Of a stretch of 64,000 nt of DNA, positions 53,357 through 62,733 are shown piece after piece. Each line of letters starts with the position of its first letter. The stretch's first letter is position 1. Source of the DNA: Haladaptatus halobius (GTDB lineage Archaea > Halobacteriota > Halobacteria > Halobacteriales > Haladaptataceae); NCBI RefSeq assembly GCF_020618475.1, contig NZ_CP085335.1:1426001-1490000 (forward strand), written 5' to 3'. The notes under the pieces were generated by a model. The model had not been told where the DNA came from and did no database searches. It saw nothing but the letters and a program-made list of their open reading frames with translations. Both the position numbers and the translations under genes were made by a program.

Positions 53357-53882
53357 ATGATCGACCTCGCGGACATCCGCAGTCGAGACGACGTTCGACG
53401 GAAAACGCGCACGTTCTCGCTCGACGCCGACGAATTCGTCGGCGTCGAGCCATCGAGTCGGGGTACGACCGCTGGGTCGGCGCGGTCGTGATCGACGACG
53501 ACGGGCGCGTTCTGTTCGTCGAAAACGGGTGGATAGTCCCCGGAGGAAACTGTGAGATTCGACGCGTCTCGGATTCGGCGGGCGACGACCGCCGTGAGCG
53601 GGTCGAACCGGCGGAGAGTCTCGAAGAAGCTGCAGTCAGGGAAGTCGCCGAGGAGACGGGGGTGGAGGTCGAAGTCGACCGACCACTCGCCGTGGTGCGC
53701 CAGACATTCTCGCACGGCGAGAATAGCATACGGGCTGGTTCGTCCTGTTCGGAGGTCGAGCGGTGGAACCGACGGTCAGCGACGAGCTCGGCGTCGACGG
53801 CGAGACGATCCGCGACGCGCGGTGGTTCGCCGAGCTACCGAAGACGCTATACCGCGACGATATCGAATCGTTTCGCGACTAG
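53357..53882 (+). pseudogene. NUDIX hydrolase with two frameshifts
   Basis: The start MIDLADIRSRDDVRRKTRTF is in one frame; from about 53445 the +1 frame carries YDRWVGAVVIDDDGRVLFVE and the Nudix box ESLEEAAVREVAEETGVEVE. After HGENSI near 53730 the frame shifts again to WFVLFGGRAVEPTVSDELGV and PKTLYRDDIESFRD, ending TAG at 53880-53882. The loop between WIVPGGN and the Nudix box is about 20 residues longer than usual. Joined length is about 175 residues. The stop shares CTAG with the convergent thioesterase. Confidence 0.75.
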
Positions 53883-54358
53883 TCGATTCGCTCGGCCACG
53901 GCGCGAAGTTGCTCGACGCGCTCCGTCCTCGCCGAATCGCGGAGGGACTCCTGATTCTCGTCCGGACACTCCAGTTTCGGCACGGGGGTCGGCGTCCCCG
54001 ACTCGTCCAGCGCGACGAAGGTGAAAAACGAGGTGGTTGTCTCCCGCTCCTCGCCCTCCTTCGGGTCTTCCGCGCGAACGTTCACCTTCACGTCGATACT
54101 CGTCCTGCCGGTGTCGAAGACGAACGCTTCCACGGTGGCTACCTCGCCGAGGTCGATGGGAGAGATGAAATCGACGTGATCCATCGACGCGGTGACGCAC
54201 TGCTGGTTCGAGAACCGCATCGCCGCGATGGCGCCGCAGATGTCCATCCAGTGGAGCACCGCACCCCCGAGCGCCCGCCCGAGGTTGTTCGTGTCGTTCG
54301 GCAGGAGGAGTTCGGTCATCTCGGTGTACGAGTCCATCAGGGTCGCGGTGTCTGCCAT
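53879..54358 (-). CDS. YciA-like acyl-CoA thioesterase
   Basis: A 159-residue hotdog protein: ELLLPNDTNNLGRALGGAVL has the catalytic Asn/Asp-rich turn of YciA/BFIT thioesterases, and WMDICGAIAAMRFSNQQCVT and ASMDHVDFISPIDLGEVATV follow. Acyl-CoA hydrolysis is probable. C-terminal 30 residues are an added acidic helix. Its TAG overlaps the broken NUDIX stop. Confidence 0.9.
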   Translation of the reverse strand: MADTATLMDSYTEMTELLLPNDTNNLGRALGGAVLHWMDICGAIAAMRFSNQQCVTASMDHVDFISPIDLGEVATVEAFVFDTGRTSIDVKVNVRAEDPKEGEERETTTSFFTFVALDESGTPTPVPKLECPDENQESLRDSARTERVEQLRAVAERID

Positions 54359-54444
54359 GTTCGGGGGTTGTCTGCCGCCTACTTAGTTCGTCGCGGTTCG
54401 CCCGGCGCGCCAGAGTTATCGTCGTCGGACGAGTGTGTATTTCA

Positions 54445-56049
54445 ATGAGTCGGGAGCGAGGGAACGGATTGCTACCGGACGAGGCGGTCGTCTCGACCGT
54501 CGGGGACGGCGTCTACCAACTCGACGAGGACGGCTACTTCCTTGCGGTCAACGACGCCGTGGTCGAGGCGACGGGCTACGACCGCGACGAACTAGTGGGA
54601 ACGCACGTTTCGCTCGTCGTCAACGAAGACGACGTGGCCCGCCTCGAAGCCGAAATCGCCGACCTGCTGAAGAACGACCCAGGCGGAGTTCGAGCGACAG
54701 AGTTGCCGATTCGAACCGCGGACGGTGGGACGCTCGCATTCGAACTCCGATTCTCGGTCGTTCGGGAGGGCGACGATTTCGCGGGGACGGTCGGGGTCGC
54801 CCGCGACGTTTCGGCGAAAGAACGACGCGACGCGGAACTGAAAGCACAGCGCGACGAATTGGAGCGACTCCGCCGCGTCAACGCCGTCATCCGGAGCATC
54901 GACCGCGCCGTCGTCAGGGCCGATACCGTCGAAACGATCGAACAGATGGTGTGCGACCGCATCGCCGCCGCCGACCCGTACCGGTTCGCTCTCGTCGTTC
55001 GTTTCGACCCCCAGTACGAGGAACTGCGCCCGAAAGCGTGGGCCGGAATCGACGAGGAGTACGTCGAACTGCTCCGGCGGGCGAACTTCGACGTTTCTGC
55101 CGGCCCGGGCGCGAGGGCGGCCAGAACCCGAACGGTGCAGGTCTTTCAAGACATCGAAACCGGTGAGTACGATTGGAGCGAACCGGCGTCGGAGTGCGGC
55201 TTCCGATCGCTGGCGGCCGTCCCGCTGGTCCACGACGAGACGGTGTACGGCGTGCTCGGGGTCTACTCCGACCGACCGTACGCCTTCGACGAACCGGAGC
55301 GAAAGGTGCTGGGGGAACTCGGGGAGATGGTCGGCTACGCCCTCTTAGCGGTCGAAACGCGGCGGGCGCTCCTCGCGAAACGGGTCGTCCAACTGTCGTT
55401 CAGAATCGCCGACGAGGAGTACGTCTTCACCGCACTCTCCGCCCGAGAAGGGTGCACGGTTCGATTCGAGGGCGAAGTCTTCCATCCGGACGGGACGTTG
55501 CTGCTGTACGTCTCGGTTCGCGGCGCAGCCCCGAGTAGGGTGGTCGATTTTTGTCGGGATTTTGCGAACGTTTCCCACCTTCGAGTCGTCAGCGAGCGGG
55601 ACGAGGAATGCCTGCTGGAGATACGGTACGACGAGCCGATGGTGCTGACGACGCTCACGCATTACGGCGGTGTCGTCAAATCGGCGATCGTGGAGGAGGG
55701 CGTGGCGGACGTCCATATCGATCTGCCGGACGGGGGAAACGTCCGCGAGATAGTCGACGCGATGGCGAACGCCTTCGACTCGTCGGAACTCGTCTCCCGC
55801 CAGACGGTCGAGCGTCCTGTCGATACGCGCGGACAGTTCCGCGACGCGCTCGACCGGCGACTGACCGACCGCCAACGCACCGCCCTCATGGCGGCCTACC
55901 ACGGCGGCTACTTCGATTGGCCGCGGGGGAGCACAGGCGAGGAACTCGCCGAATCGCTCGACATCTCCGCTCCGACGCTCCACAAGCACCTCCGACTCGC
56001 GGAGAAGAAGTTCCTCTCGACCGTCTTCGAGGAATCAGGAGGAAGCTAA
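54445..56049 (+). CDS. Bacterio-opsin activator-like regulator, PAS-GAF-BAT-HTH_10
   Basis: A 534-residue protein. PAS domain from about residue 15 to 125 (GVYQLDEDGYFLAVNDAVVE, then AGTVGVARDVSAKERRDAEL), coiled helix, GAF domain about 145-310 (ECGFRSLAAVPLVHDETVYG), a BAT-specific region, and C-terminal HTH_10 (LTDRQRTALMAAYHGGYFDW, SLDISAPTLHKHLRLAEKKF). It probably senses redox, light or a small ligand and regulates transcription. The ATG at 54445 is followed downstream by DUF7344 and HalOD1 genes in the same direction. Confidence 0.94.
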   Translation: MSRERGNGLLPDEAVVSTVGDGVYQLDEDGYFLAVNDAVVEATGYDRDELVGTHVSLVVNEDDVARLEAEIADLLKNDPGGVRATELPIRTADGGTLAFELRFSVVREGDDFAGTVGVARDVSAKERRDAELKAQRDELERLRRVNAVIRSIDRAVVRADTVETIEQMVCDRIAAADPYRFALVVRFDPQYEELRPKAWAGIDEEYVELLRRANFDVSAGPGARAARTRTVQVFQDIETGEYDWSEPASECGFRSLAAVPLVHDETVYGVLGVYSDRPYAFDEPERKVLGELGEMVGYALLAVETRRALLAKRVVQLSFRIADEEYVFTALSAREGCTVRFEGEVFHPDGTLLLYVSVRGAAPSRVVDFCRDFANVSHLRVVSERDEECLLEIRYDEPMVLTTLTHYGGVVKSAIVEEGVADVHIDLPDGGNVREIVDAMANAFDSSELVSRQTVERPVDTRGQFRDALDRRLTDRQRTALMAAYHGGYFDWPRGSTGEELAESLDISAPTLHKHLRLAEKKFLSTVFEESGGS

Positions 56050-56096
56050 TCGTTTAGCCCCACCACTCAATGCGGTTCGGTGGCTGTCTCCGAACA

Positions 56097-56441
56097 ATGC
56101 CATTCGATACCCTCTCCGAGAACGACCGCGACGCGGAGCGGTGGAAAACCTCCGCGACGCCCGACCTCGACACACTCTTTACGGTGTTTTCGAACGAACT
56201 CCGCCGTGAAACGCTGTTCGCGTTACAGGGCGAAGACAGGGCGCTCTCGCTGTCCGACCTCGTCGGTCGCCTCGAAGGCGGAACTGACGAACGGATTCGA
56301 ACCTCGCTCGTCCACGCGCACCTTCCGATGCTGGAGGAAGCTCGACTCGTCACGTGGAACCGAGCGCAGGAGTCTGTCGAGATGGAGAGTTTCCCCGAGA
56401 AGTATCACAGACTGCTCGCCACCGTCGACCGAACCGCGTGA
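56097..56441 (+). CDS. DUF7344 winged-helix protein (114 aa)
   Basis: PDLDTLFTVFSNELRRETLF and SDLVGRLEGGTDERIRTSLV, then LPMLEEARLVTWNRAQESVE: a haloarchaeal single-domain winged helix. Such proteins commonly sit beside HalOD1 genes. It follows the BAT regulator by 47 bases and is followed 58 bases later by the broken HalOD1 gene. Confidence 0.85.
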   Translation: MPFDTLSENDRDAERWKTSATPDLDTLFTVFSNELRRETLFALQGEDRALSLSDLVGRLEGGTDERIRTSLVHAHLPMLEEARLVTWNRAQESVEMESFPEKYHRLLATVDRTA

Positions 56442-56499
56442 TGGTGTTCTCTCCCATGCCTCCTCCATTTAAAGACGCAACATCTGAACGCACAGGTGG

Positions 56500-56829
56500 A
56501 TGGCCAGGGCCGTGGTACTACCGGTGAGTGTGAACGAATCCGTGTTTGCAGACAGCCCCGAACCAGTCGCGTCGGCGTAGTACTCGTGGGGTGGCGAAAC
56601 GACGCTCCTCCACACCATCGTCGAGACGCTCGCGTCGGCGACCGGACAGTCCCCCGAAGACATCCCGCCCCTTCACCACGCCGTCGACGTGGACGCCCTC
56701 GAAGCAATCTTCGGCCCCCGCGCGGACGGGCACCTCCGACCCCTCACCGGAACGATTTCGTTCGTCGTGGGCGACCACGAGGTCGAAGTGCTGAGCCACG
56801 GTCGCGTCGTCGTCCATCCGGTCGCGTAG
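56500..56829 (+). pseudogene. HalOD1 output-domain protein interrupted by in-frame TAG
   Basis: Leaderless start ATG 56500 with TATA-like CATTTAAAGAC (about 56466-56476). The frame encodes MARAVVLPVSVNESVFADSP, reaches TAG at 56578-56580 (codon 27), then continues without break: YSWGGETTLLHTIVETLASA, PPLHHAVDVDALEAIFGPRA and DHEVEVLSHGRVVVHPVA, ending TAG at 56827-56829. The second part is a full HalOD1 domain. A GTG or other internal start could not restore the N-terminus. Nonsense mutation is likeliest. Confidence 0.75.
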
Positions 56830-56994
56830 TCGACCGCGGGATGTCGCGGTCGAATCCGAGGTGCGTTTCCGAGCGTCGGAACCCTTTCCGACTCGTTTTT
56901 CGAATCACGTGACCACCTCGTTCGAGCAGGACGGAGCGGGAAAAATTGTCGCGTCACCGATAACGGTAAAAACGGAGGGTGAGTAGCGAGAGTG

Positions 56995-58722
56995 ATGACC
57001 GACCAGAACCCGCCGCCGTCCGGAGGCGGCGAGGGAAACGTACGAGTCGTCGGGACCGCCCACGTCTCAGCGACGAGCGTCGAGCGCGTCGAGGAGGCCG
57101 TCGAGGAGGAGCGACCGGACGTGGTCGCCGTCGAACTCGACGAGGGGCGATACAGGCAGATGCAGGGAGAGATGGCGGACGACCTCGAACCGTCGGACTT
57201 GCTCCACGGCAACACCGTCTTCCAGTTTCTCGCCTACTGGATGCTCTCCTACATCCAAACGAAGATGGGCGAGGAGTTCGACATCCAACCCGGCGCGGAC
57301 ATGAAAGCCGCCATCGAGGTGGCGGAGAAGACGGGCAGCGACGTGGCGCTGGTCGACCGCGACATCCAGATGACCATCCAGCGGTTCTGGGCGCGGATGA
57401 CCCTGCGCGAGAAGTTCCGGATGGTCGGGAGCCTCGCGCTCGGCGTGACCGACCCGATTACGCTCGGCCTCGTCGGCGGAGCCACGATGGGCGTCTTCTT
57501 TGCGATGCTGTTCGGCATCTTCGTCGCGCCGATTCTCGGACTGAACGAGGTGCTCACCCTCGGCGCGGGTGCGGGGACGTTCCGACTCGTCGGTGGGCTT
57601 GCGGGCGGGGTGTTCGCCGGTTTCGCGCTCGGCGCGTTGGCCCTCTCGTTCGGCGCGACGAGACGCTACGACGTCGCGCTCGGCGGCGGCCTCGTCCTCG
57701 GTATCGTCGCCGGTATCGCGATCGGCACCGGAGCACTCGCGGCGAGCGCGGTGCCCGCGCTCGACGTAGCGACGCTCGAAGCTATCGGTGCGGTTTCGCT
57801 CCGGGTGTTCACCTCCCTCGCGGTCGGCGTCGGCGTCGGCCTCGTCCTCGGACTGCTCGGAAGCGTCTTCGTCGGCAGCGTCGACGAAGAGGAGTTGGAC
57901 GAGGAATTCGACATCGAAGACCTGACCGACGGCGACGTGATAACCGCGATGATGGAGGAGTTCCGGCGCTTCTCGCCCGGCGGGGCCGAGGCGCTCATCG
58001 ACGAACGCGACGCCTTCATCGCCCACCGACTCGTCGAACTCCGCGAATCGGGGAAGAACGTCGTCGCGGTTGTCGGCGCGGGCCACCGAGCGGGTATCGA
58101 ACGCTACCTCGGCGATTCGAGTACGCTACCGCCCATGGAGTCACTGGTCGGGACGGAGAAGGGGCGGCGCTTCTCGCTGTTCAAGGCGTTCGGCTACTTC
58201 GTCACCGTCGCCTTCGTCGCCTTCTTCGTCCTATTGGCGATGGCCGGGGTGCGACAGACCTTCCTCATCGAAGTGTTCGCGGCGTGGTTCCTGTTCAACG
58301 GCATCTTCGCCTTCTCGCTGGCGAAACTCGCCGGAGCGCACTGGTCGAGCGCCACCGTCGGCGGGCTTATCGCGTGGCTGACGAGCATCAACCCCCTGCT
58401 CGCGCCGGGCTGGTTCGCGGGGTACGTCGAACTGAAGTACACGCAGGTGAACATCGGCGATATTGCGGAACTGAACGAGATCATGAGCGACGAGGAGAGT
58501 CCGCTGGCGGATATCATGTCGCGGATGCTCGACGTGCCGCTCTTCCGCCTCATCGCCGTCGTCGCCATGACGAACATCGGGAGCATGATAGCCACGTTCC
58601 TCTTCCCGTTCGTCGTCCTCCCGCTCCTCGGGCCGGAAGTCGGCGGCGTCGAGGGCATCACCCGGTTGATGGTGGAGGGAGCGCAGAACAGCGCGGACAT
58701 CATCTGGGAGGTACTAACGTGA
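56995..58722 (+). CDS. TraB/PrgY family membrane protein
   Basis: A 575-residue protein. The N-terminal TraB domain has VVGTAHVSATSVERVEEAVE (GTxH) and VVAVELDEGRYRQMQGE; later VVAVVGAGHRAGIERYLG is the second conserved block. Membrane helices lie in the middle (about 150-290) and the C-terminal 200 residues. TraB proteins are distantly related to ChaN/TIKI putative metalloproteases; in bacteria PrgY shuts down peptide pheromone activity. ATG 56995 preferred over GTG one codon earlier. GTGA overlap with the M50 gene. Confidence 0.9.
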   Translation: MTDQNPPPSGGGEGNVRVVGTAHVSATSVERVEEAVEEERPDVVAVELDEGRYRQMQGEMADDLEPSDLLHGNTVFQFLAYWMLSYIQTKMGEEFDIQPGADMKAAIEVAEKTGSDVALVDRDIQMTIQRFWARMTLREKFRMVGSLALGVTDPITLGLVGGATMGVFFAMLFGIFVAPILGLNEVLTLGAGAGTFRLVGGLAGGVFAGFALGALALSFGATRRYDVALGGGLVLGIVAGIAIGTGALAASAVPALDVATLEAIGAVSLRVFTSLAVGVGVGLVLGLLGSVFVGSVDEEELDEEFDIEDLTDGDVITAMMEEFRRFSPGGAEALIDERDAFIAHRLVELRESGKNVVAVVGAGHRAGIERYLGDSSTLPPMESLVGTEKGRRFSLFKAFGYFVTVAFVAFFVLLAMAGVRQTFLIEVFAAWFLFNGIFAFSLAKLAGAHWSSATVGGLIAWLTSINPLLAPGWFAGYVELKYTQVNIGDIAELNEIMSDEESPLADIMSRMLDVPLFRLIAVVAMTNIGSMIATFLFPFVVLPLLGPEVGGVEGITRLMVEGAQNSADIIWEVLT

Positions 58723-59339
58723 GATTCAGCACGCGCGAGGTTCGAGACCTGCTGGTCGCGTGGGTCGCGCTCGGCGTCGCGTTCGCGCTGTTCTTTCGGC
58801 CCGAACTGGTTCGGTCGGTGATTCAACCCGGCGGGGGCGTCTCGTCCGGCGAGTTCGTCAGGGCGTTCGGCGTCTCGCTTCTCACGGCGGGCGTCGGCTT
58901 TCTCCTCCACGAACTCGCGCACAAAGTGACCGCGGTGCGGTTCGGTCAAGTCGCGGAGTTCCGCGCGGATTACGGCATGCTGTTCCTCGCCGTCGTCAGC
59001 GCGCTTGCCGGTTTCCTGTTCGCCGCGCCCGGCGCGGTGTACCACCGGGGGATGGCGACGGAGCGAGAGAACGGTCTCATCGCGCTGGCCGGACCGGTCA
59101 CGAACGTCGCGCTCGGCGCGCTCTTTTTCCCCCTCGCCCTTGTCGGGCCGTCGTTCGTCGGCGAAATTGGCCGCCTCGGCGTCCAGATAAACTTCCTGCT
59201 TGCCGGTTTCAACATGCTCCCATGGGGGCCGCTGGACGGCAACACGGTTCGAAAGTGGAGCACGGCGGTCTTCGTCGCGGCGTTCGTCCCGTGCATCCTG
59301 CTCGCGCTGTTCGCGCTGTTCGGAATGCCGTCCTTCTAA
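58719..59339 (+). CDS. Site-2-protease-like M50 membrane metalloprotease (206 aa)
   Basis: Zinc motif HELAH at residues 64-68 (FLLHELAHKVTAVRFGQVAE) and the third ligand Asp173 in FNMLPWGPLDGN, as in M50. Five or six membrane helices. The GTG start overlaps the TraB stop as GTGA, so the two are translated together. M50 enzymes cut membrane-embedded substrates. Confidence 0.9.
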   Translation: MRFSTREVRDLLVAWVALGVAFALFFRPELVRSVIQPGGGVSSGEFVRAFGVSLLTAGVGFLLHELAHKVTAVRFGQVAEFRADYGMLFLAVVSALAGFLFAAPGAVYHRGMATERENGLIALAGPVTNVALGALFFPLALVGPSFVGEIGRLGVQINFLLAGFNMLPWGPLDGNTVRKWSTAVFVAAFVPCILLALFALFGMPSF

Positions 59340-59384
59340 CGCGAGAACGGCAAACCTTTACTCGCCCGGTGCGCGCGTTCGACC

Positions 59385-60359
59385 ATGAGCGAGGAGGAGG
59401 AACTGACCTACGCGGACGCCGGGGTGGACATCGACGCCAGCGAGGCGGCGACGGCGGCCCTCGTCGGTGCAGTTGGGGACATCGACAACACGACCGACTA
59501 CGCCGGCCTGCTCGACATCGGCGACCGGTATCTCGCACTTGCGACCGACGGCGTCGGGACGAAACTGCTCGTCGCGGAAGCCTTGGGCGATTACTCGACG
59601 GTCGGCATCGACTGCATCGCCATGAACGCGAACGACCTCGTGGCGACCGGCGTCGAACCGGTCGCGTTCGTGGACTACCTCGCCGTGGAGGAACCGAGCG
59701 AGGAGTTCTCCGAACAGGTCGGCGAAGGACTGGCCGCGGGCGCGGAGGAGGCGGGCGTCGCCCTCGTCGGCGGCGAAACCGCCGTCATGCCCGAGGTCGT
59801 CTCCGGTCTCGACCTCGCCGGTGCCTGCGCCGGACTCGCGCCGAAGGACGCCGTCTTCCCCGGCGAGGCCGAGGTCGGCGACGCGCTGGTCGGCTTCGAG
59901 TCCGACGGCATCCACTCGAACGGACTTACGCTTGCTCGGCGAGCGGCGACGAAGAACCACGCGTACGACGACCCCTTCCCCCGCGGCGAGGGGACGGTCG
60001 GCGAGCAGTTGCTCGAGCCGACGCGCCTCTACACCTACCTCCTCCCGGCGCTCCGGTCGCGCGATGTGCACGCCGCCGCGCACGTGACCGGCGGCGGATG
60101 GACGAACCTCCTGCGGATGGGCGACCGTCGCTACGAGATAACTGACCCCTTCCCCGCGCAGTCGGTTTTCGACTTCGTGCAAGCGGAGGGTAGCGTCTCC
60201 GACGAGGAGATGCACCGAACCTTCAACATGGGAACCGGGTTCGTGGTCGCGCTGCCGGAAGACGACGCCGAGAGTTTGGTCGAGGAGACGGACGGGCGAA
60301 TTCTCGGCTCCGTGGAGGAGGGCGAGAGTGTAGAAATCCGCGGTTTGACTCTCCGATAA
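59385..60359 (+). CDS. purM: Phosphoribosylformylglycinamidine cyclo-ligase (AIR synthetase)
   Basis: A 324-residue ATP-dependent enzyme of purine synthesis. LTYADAGVDIDASEAATAAL, ALATDGVGTKLLVAEALGDY (ATP loop), GIDCIAMNANDLVATGVEPV, VGGETAVMPEVVSGLDLAGA and HVTGGGWTNLLRMGDRRYEI are all family blocks. Slightly shorter than bacterial PurM, as usual for archaea. Convergent with LtrA. Confidence 0.97.
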   Translation: MSEEEELTYADAGVDIDASEAATAALVGAVGDIDNTTDYAGLLDIGDRYLALATDGVGTKLLVAEALGDYSTVGIDCIAMNANDLVATGVEPVAFVDYLAVEEPSEEFSEQVGEGLAAGAEEAGVALVGGETAVMPEVVSGLDLAGACAGLAPKDAVFPGEAEVGDALVGFESDGIHSNGLTLARRAATKNHAYDDPFPRGEGTVGEQLLEPTRLYTYLLPALRSRDVHAAAHVTGGGWTNLLRMGDRRYEITDPFPAQSVFDFVQAEGSVSDEEMHRTFNMGTGFVVALPEDDAESLVEETDGRILGSVEEGESVEIRGLTLR

Positions 60360-60365
60360 CTGATT

Positions 60366-61526
60366 TCAGTCCGGACGAAACTCAGGGCGAAACTCCGAAC
60401 GCACCGTCTCGAAGCCCGCGAGAACGACGAACAGAACTGTGAGACTGGCGAGAGCAACGAGGGCGGGAACGAACACCGCCAACGGAATCAACAGACTTGC
60501 GACGACGGCCGCGACTGCGCGCGGGACGCTGACGGTGCCGTGGTCACGATATCGGTAGGCATTGTGCCCGCAGAGGTAGAGCGTTCCGCCTCCACAGAGC
60601 GCGACGGCGGAGACGAGGCGGAGCGGTTCGCTCACGTGCGCGAGCGTCTGCTCGATTCCGAGGGCGATGAAGATTATGCCGCCTATCATCAGCAGGTGGA
60701 CGTAGCTGTACGAATCCCGCGCCAGCACCGCGCGGTCTTGGCCGTGAATCGCTGTGAGTCGTCGTTCCGCGGCGAGCGTGATGTAGTCGAAGTAGAGCCA
60801 CCACAGCGTTGCGATGAGCACGAATCCGGAGAAAACGGCGAGAACGATTTCCGCGTCGAGGGTGAGACCGGTCGCGCCGACGCCGATCGCCACGATAGAC
60901 TCCCCCAACGCGATGATGACGACGAGTCGGTGGCGTTCGACGAAGTGGCTCGCACGAACGTGGAACCCCTCGACACCGCGGAGACGTGCGACGCCGTAAT
61001 CGACCGCGATTGCGATGGCCCACAGCGCGCTTTGGTATCGAGTCGCGACGAACCCCGCCGCGATGAGCAGGAGGGGCGCACCCAGAAATCCCGGCGCGAG
61101 TCGGAGAACCGCTTCTCGCGTTTCAGGCGGCGTGATGAGCCCGTAGAGAACGACGTGCGACGCTCGAACCACGAAGTAGGCGACACCGAACAGCACGGCA
61201 TCGTCGCTGAACGCGCGCGGAATCGAAAGTGCGACGACGAGCATGGCGGACATCGCAAATAGAATCACCAATCGGGCCGGGAGGACTTCCTCGGCGGGAA
61301 CGGCGTTCGTCAGCCACGAATAGCCGACCCACGCCCACCACACCACCGCGAGGAGAGCCACCCCGCGAACCATTCCGCCCCACGTCAGATTCTGAACCAG
61401 AAATCCGGTGATTTGAGTCACCGCGAACACGAACACCAAGTCGAAAAACAACTCCAGCGGAGTAACGCTCTGTTCTCGCTCGTTCGCATCCTCGTTCGAT
61501 AAGGATGCCGAATCGGTCGTGCTCAT
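60366..61526 (-). CDS. Low temperature requirement A (LtrA) family membrane protein
   Basis: A 386-residue protein with about 10-12 membrane helices. VTPLELFFDLVFVFAVTQIT (LELFFDLVFV) is the family fingerprint, with HFVERHRLVVIIALGESIVA also conserved. Function poorly defined. The ATG at 61526 is selected; longer readings add a non-acidic extension. Confidence 0.93.
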   Translation of the reverse strand: MSTTDSASLSNEDANEREQSVTPLELFFDLVFVFAVTQITGFLVQNLTWGGMVRGVALLAVVWWAWVGYSWLTNAVPAEEVLPARLVILFAMSAMLVVALSIPRAFSDDAVLFGVAYFVVRASHVVLYGLITPPETREAVLRLAPGFLGAPLLLIAAGFVATRYQSALWAIAIAVDYGVARLRGVEGFHVRASHFVERHRLVVIIALGESIVAIGVGATGLTLDAEIVLAVFSGFVLIATLWWLYFDYITLAAERRLTAIHGQDRAVLARDSYSYVHLLMIGGIIFIALGIEQTLAHVSEPLRLVSAVALCGGGTLYLCGHNAYRYRDHGTVSVPRAVAAVVASLLIPLAVFVPALVALASLTVLFVVLAGFETVRSEFRPEFRPD

Positions 61527-61680
61527 GGTGACTCGTACCTCCGCCGTCCCGGACAGCGACGTTCGTGAACCAACTAGTGACACGAGGGCATCAATGGATA
61601 GGTCGAAAACCGTACCGGCCGATAGCAGGGGACCGAAAAAAACGTTCGAATCCAGCGGTACTCTCGACACCTCGACAGAT

Positions 61681-62220
61681 TTACGACAATCGCGCTGCGA
61701 TGTCCGCTTCCGTCACGATGCCCGCCGTCTCGCCTTCCTCGGTGACCATCACGGCCTTGTAGTGATCCAAGAGATTGCTGATTTCGTTCAGCGTCGCCGA
61801 CTTCGAGACGGTCGGGAAGCTCTCGCCCATGTGTTCGCGGACCGGTTCGTCGCGGGCGTCCGAATCGACGTGGACGAGGTCGCTCTCGCTGATTGAGCCG
61901 ACTGGGACGCCCTGTTTGATGACTGCGAGCTGGGAGTAGCCCGCTTCCTGCATCTTCTTCACCGCCGCGCTGACCGGGTCGGTGGGGGCGACGCTGATCA
62001 CGTTCTCGTGCATCAGGTCGCTCGCGCGGACGATGTCGCCCTCGGACTCTTCGAGGGCGTTGACGATTCGCCGGAGCGTCGAGAGTCGCGGGTCGACGTC
62101 GCCGCCTTCGATTCTGGCGATGAGCGGTTGGGAGACGCCCGCCCGATTAGCGAGTTCGCTCTGCGTGAGACCCAAGTCCGTCCTGCGTTCCCTGAGGTCT
62201 TGCGGCGTCGGGAGTTCCAT
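61681..62220 (-). CDS. XRE-type HTH regulator with two CBS domains
   Basis: A 179-residue protein. [23 protein letters not shown] and [23 protein letters not shown] pair from about residue 65 ([20 protein letters not shown], then [20 protein letters not shown]). CBS domains usually bind adenine nucleotides, so it may couple energy state to transcription. Typical archaeal size. Confidence 0.93.
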   Translation of the reverse strand: MELPTPQDLRERRTDLGLTQSELANRAGVSQPLIARIEGGDVDPRLSTLRRIVNALEESEGDIVRASDLMHENVISVAPTDPVSAAVKKMQEAGYSQLAVIKQGVPVGSISESDLVHVDSDARDEPVREHMGESFPTVSKSATLNEISNLLDHYKAVMVTEEGETAGIVTEADIAARLS

Positions 62221-62262
62221 ACGCGAGATAACCAGCGGTTATGTCATAAATCGTTCGCCTCT

Positions 62263-62637
62263 TCAAACGTCGTCGAAGTCAATGTCCTCGTCGTCTCCGA
62301 ACTCGATGGTCTCGACCACCGAGAGGGGAACGTCGCGGAGCGCGCCGCCGATCTCGCTCTTGGCGATTCGCTGGGCGTGCTCCTCGCTGTCGGCGTTGAA
62401 CACCTTCATCTCGAGGACGAGTCCGACGAGCGCGGTGTGCGCCGCGATGAACGCCGAGTCGAACGGTTCGCCGCAGGCCGGACAACCCGTTGCGCCGACT
62501 TCGACCTCGACGTAATCCATGTTCTTCTGGTTCAGCCGTTTGCCGGCTTCGCTGACCGCGACGCCGATAGCGTCGTCGATATCGCCGACGTCACGCACCA
62601 ACCAAGCCGCCTCCATCGCAACGAGGTAATTGCTCAT
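62263..62637 (-). CDS. UPF0212/DUF555 family protein (124 aa)
   Basis: Archaeal conserved protein beginning MSNYLVAMEAAWLVRDVGDI and including YVEVEVGATGCPACGEPFDS (CxxC, zinc likely). Function unknown. Its start at 62637 gives the family's standard length. Follows the CBS regulator gene head to tail on the minus strand. Confidence 0.93.
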   Translation of the reverse strand: MSNYLVAMEAAWLVRDVGDIDDAIGVAVSEAGKRLNQKNMDYVEVEVGATGCPACGEPFDSAFIAAHTALVGLVLEMKVFNADSEEHAQRIAKSEIGGALRDVPLSVVETIEFGDDEDIDFDDV

Positions 62638-62733
62638 ACGAGAATCGACACGCCGGAGGGTTTCGTGTCTTTTGGTTTCCACCCCGAAAACCGGCCGGAC
62701 TACGGCTTCCGGGCGTACTGTTCTCGGGGGATG

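Noticed and set aside
56979-58700. Very long Arg-rich plus-strand frame over traB
   Set aside because: A GC-rich shadow frame of traB; the traB frame has domain motifs, membrane helices and acidic composition.
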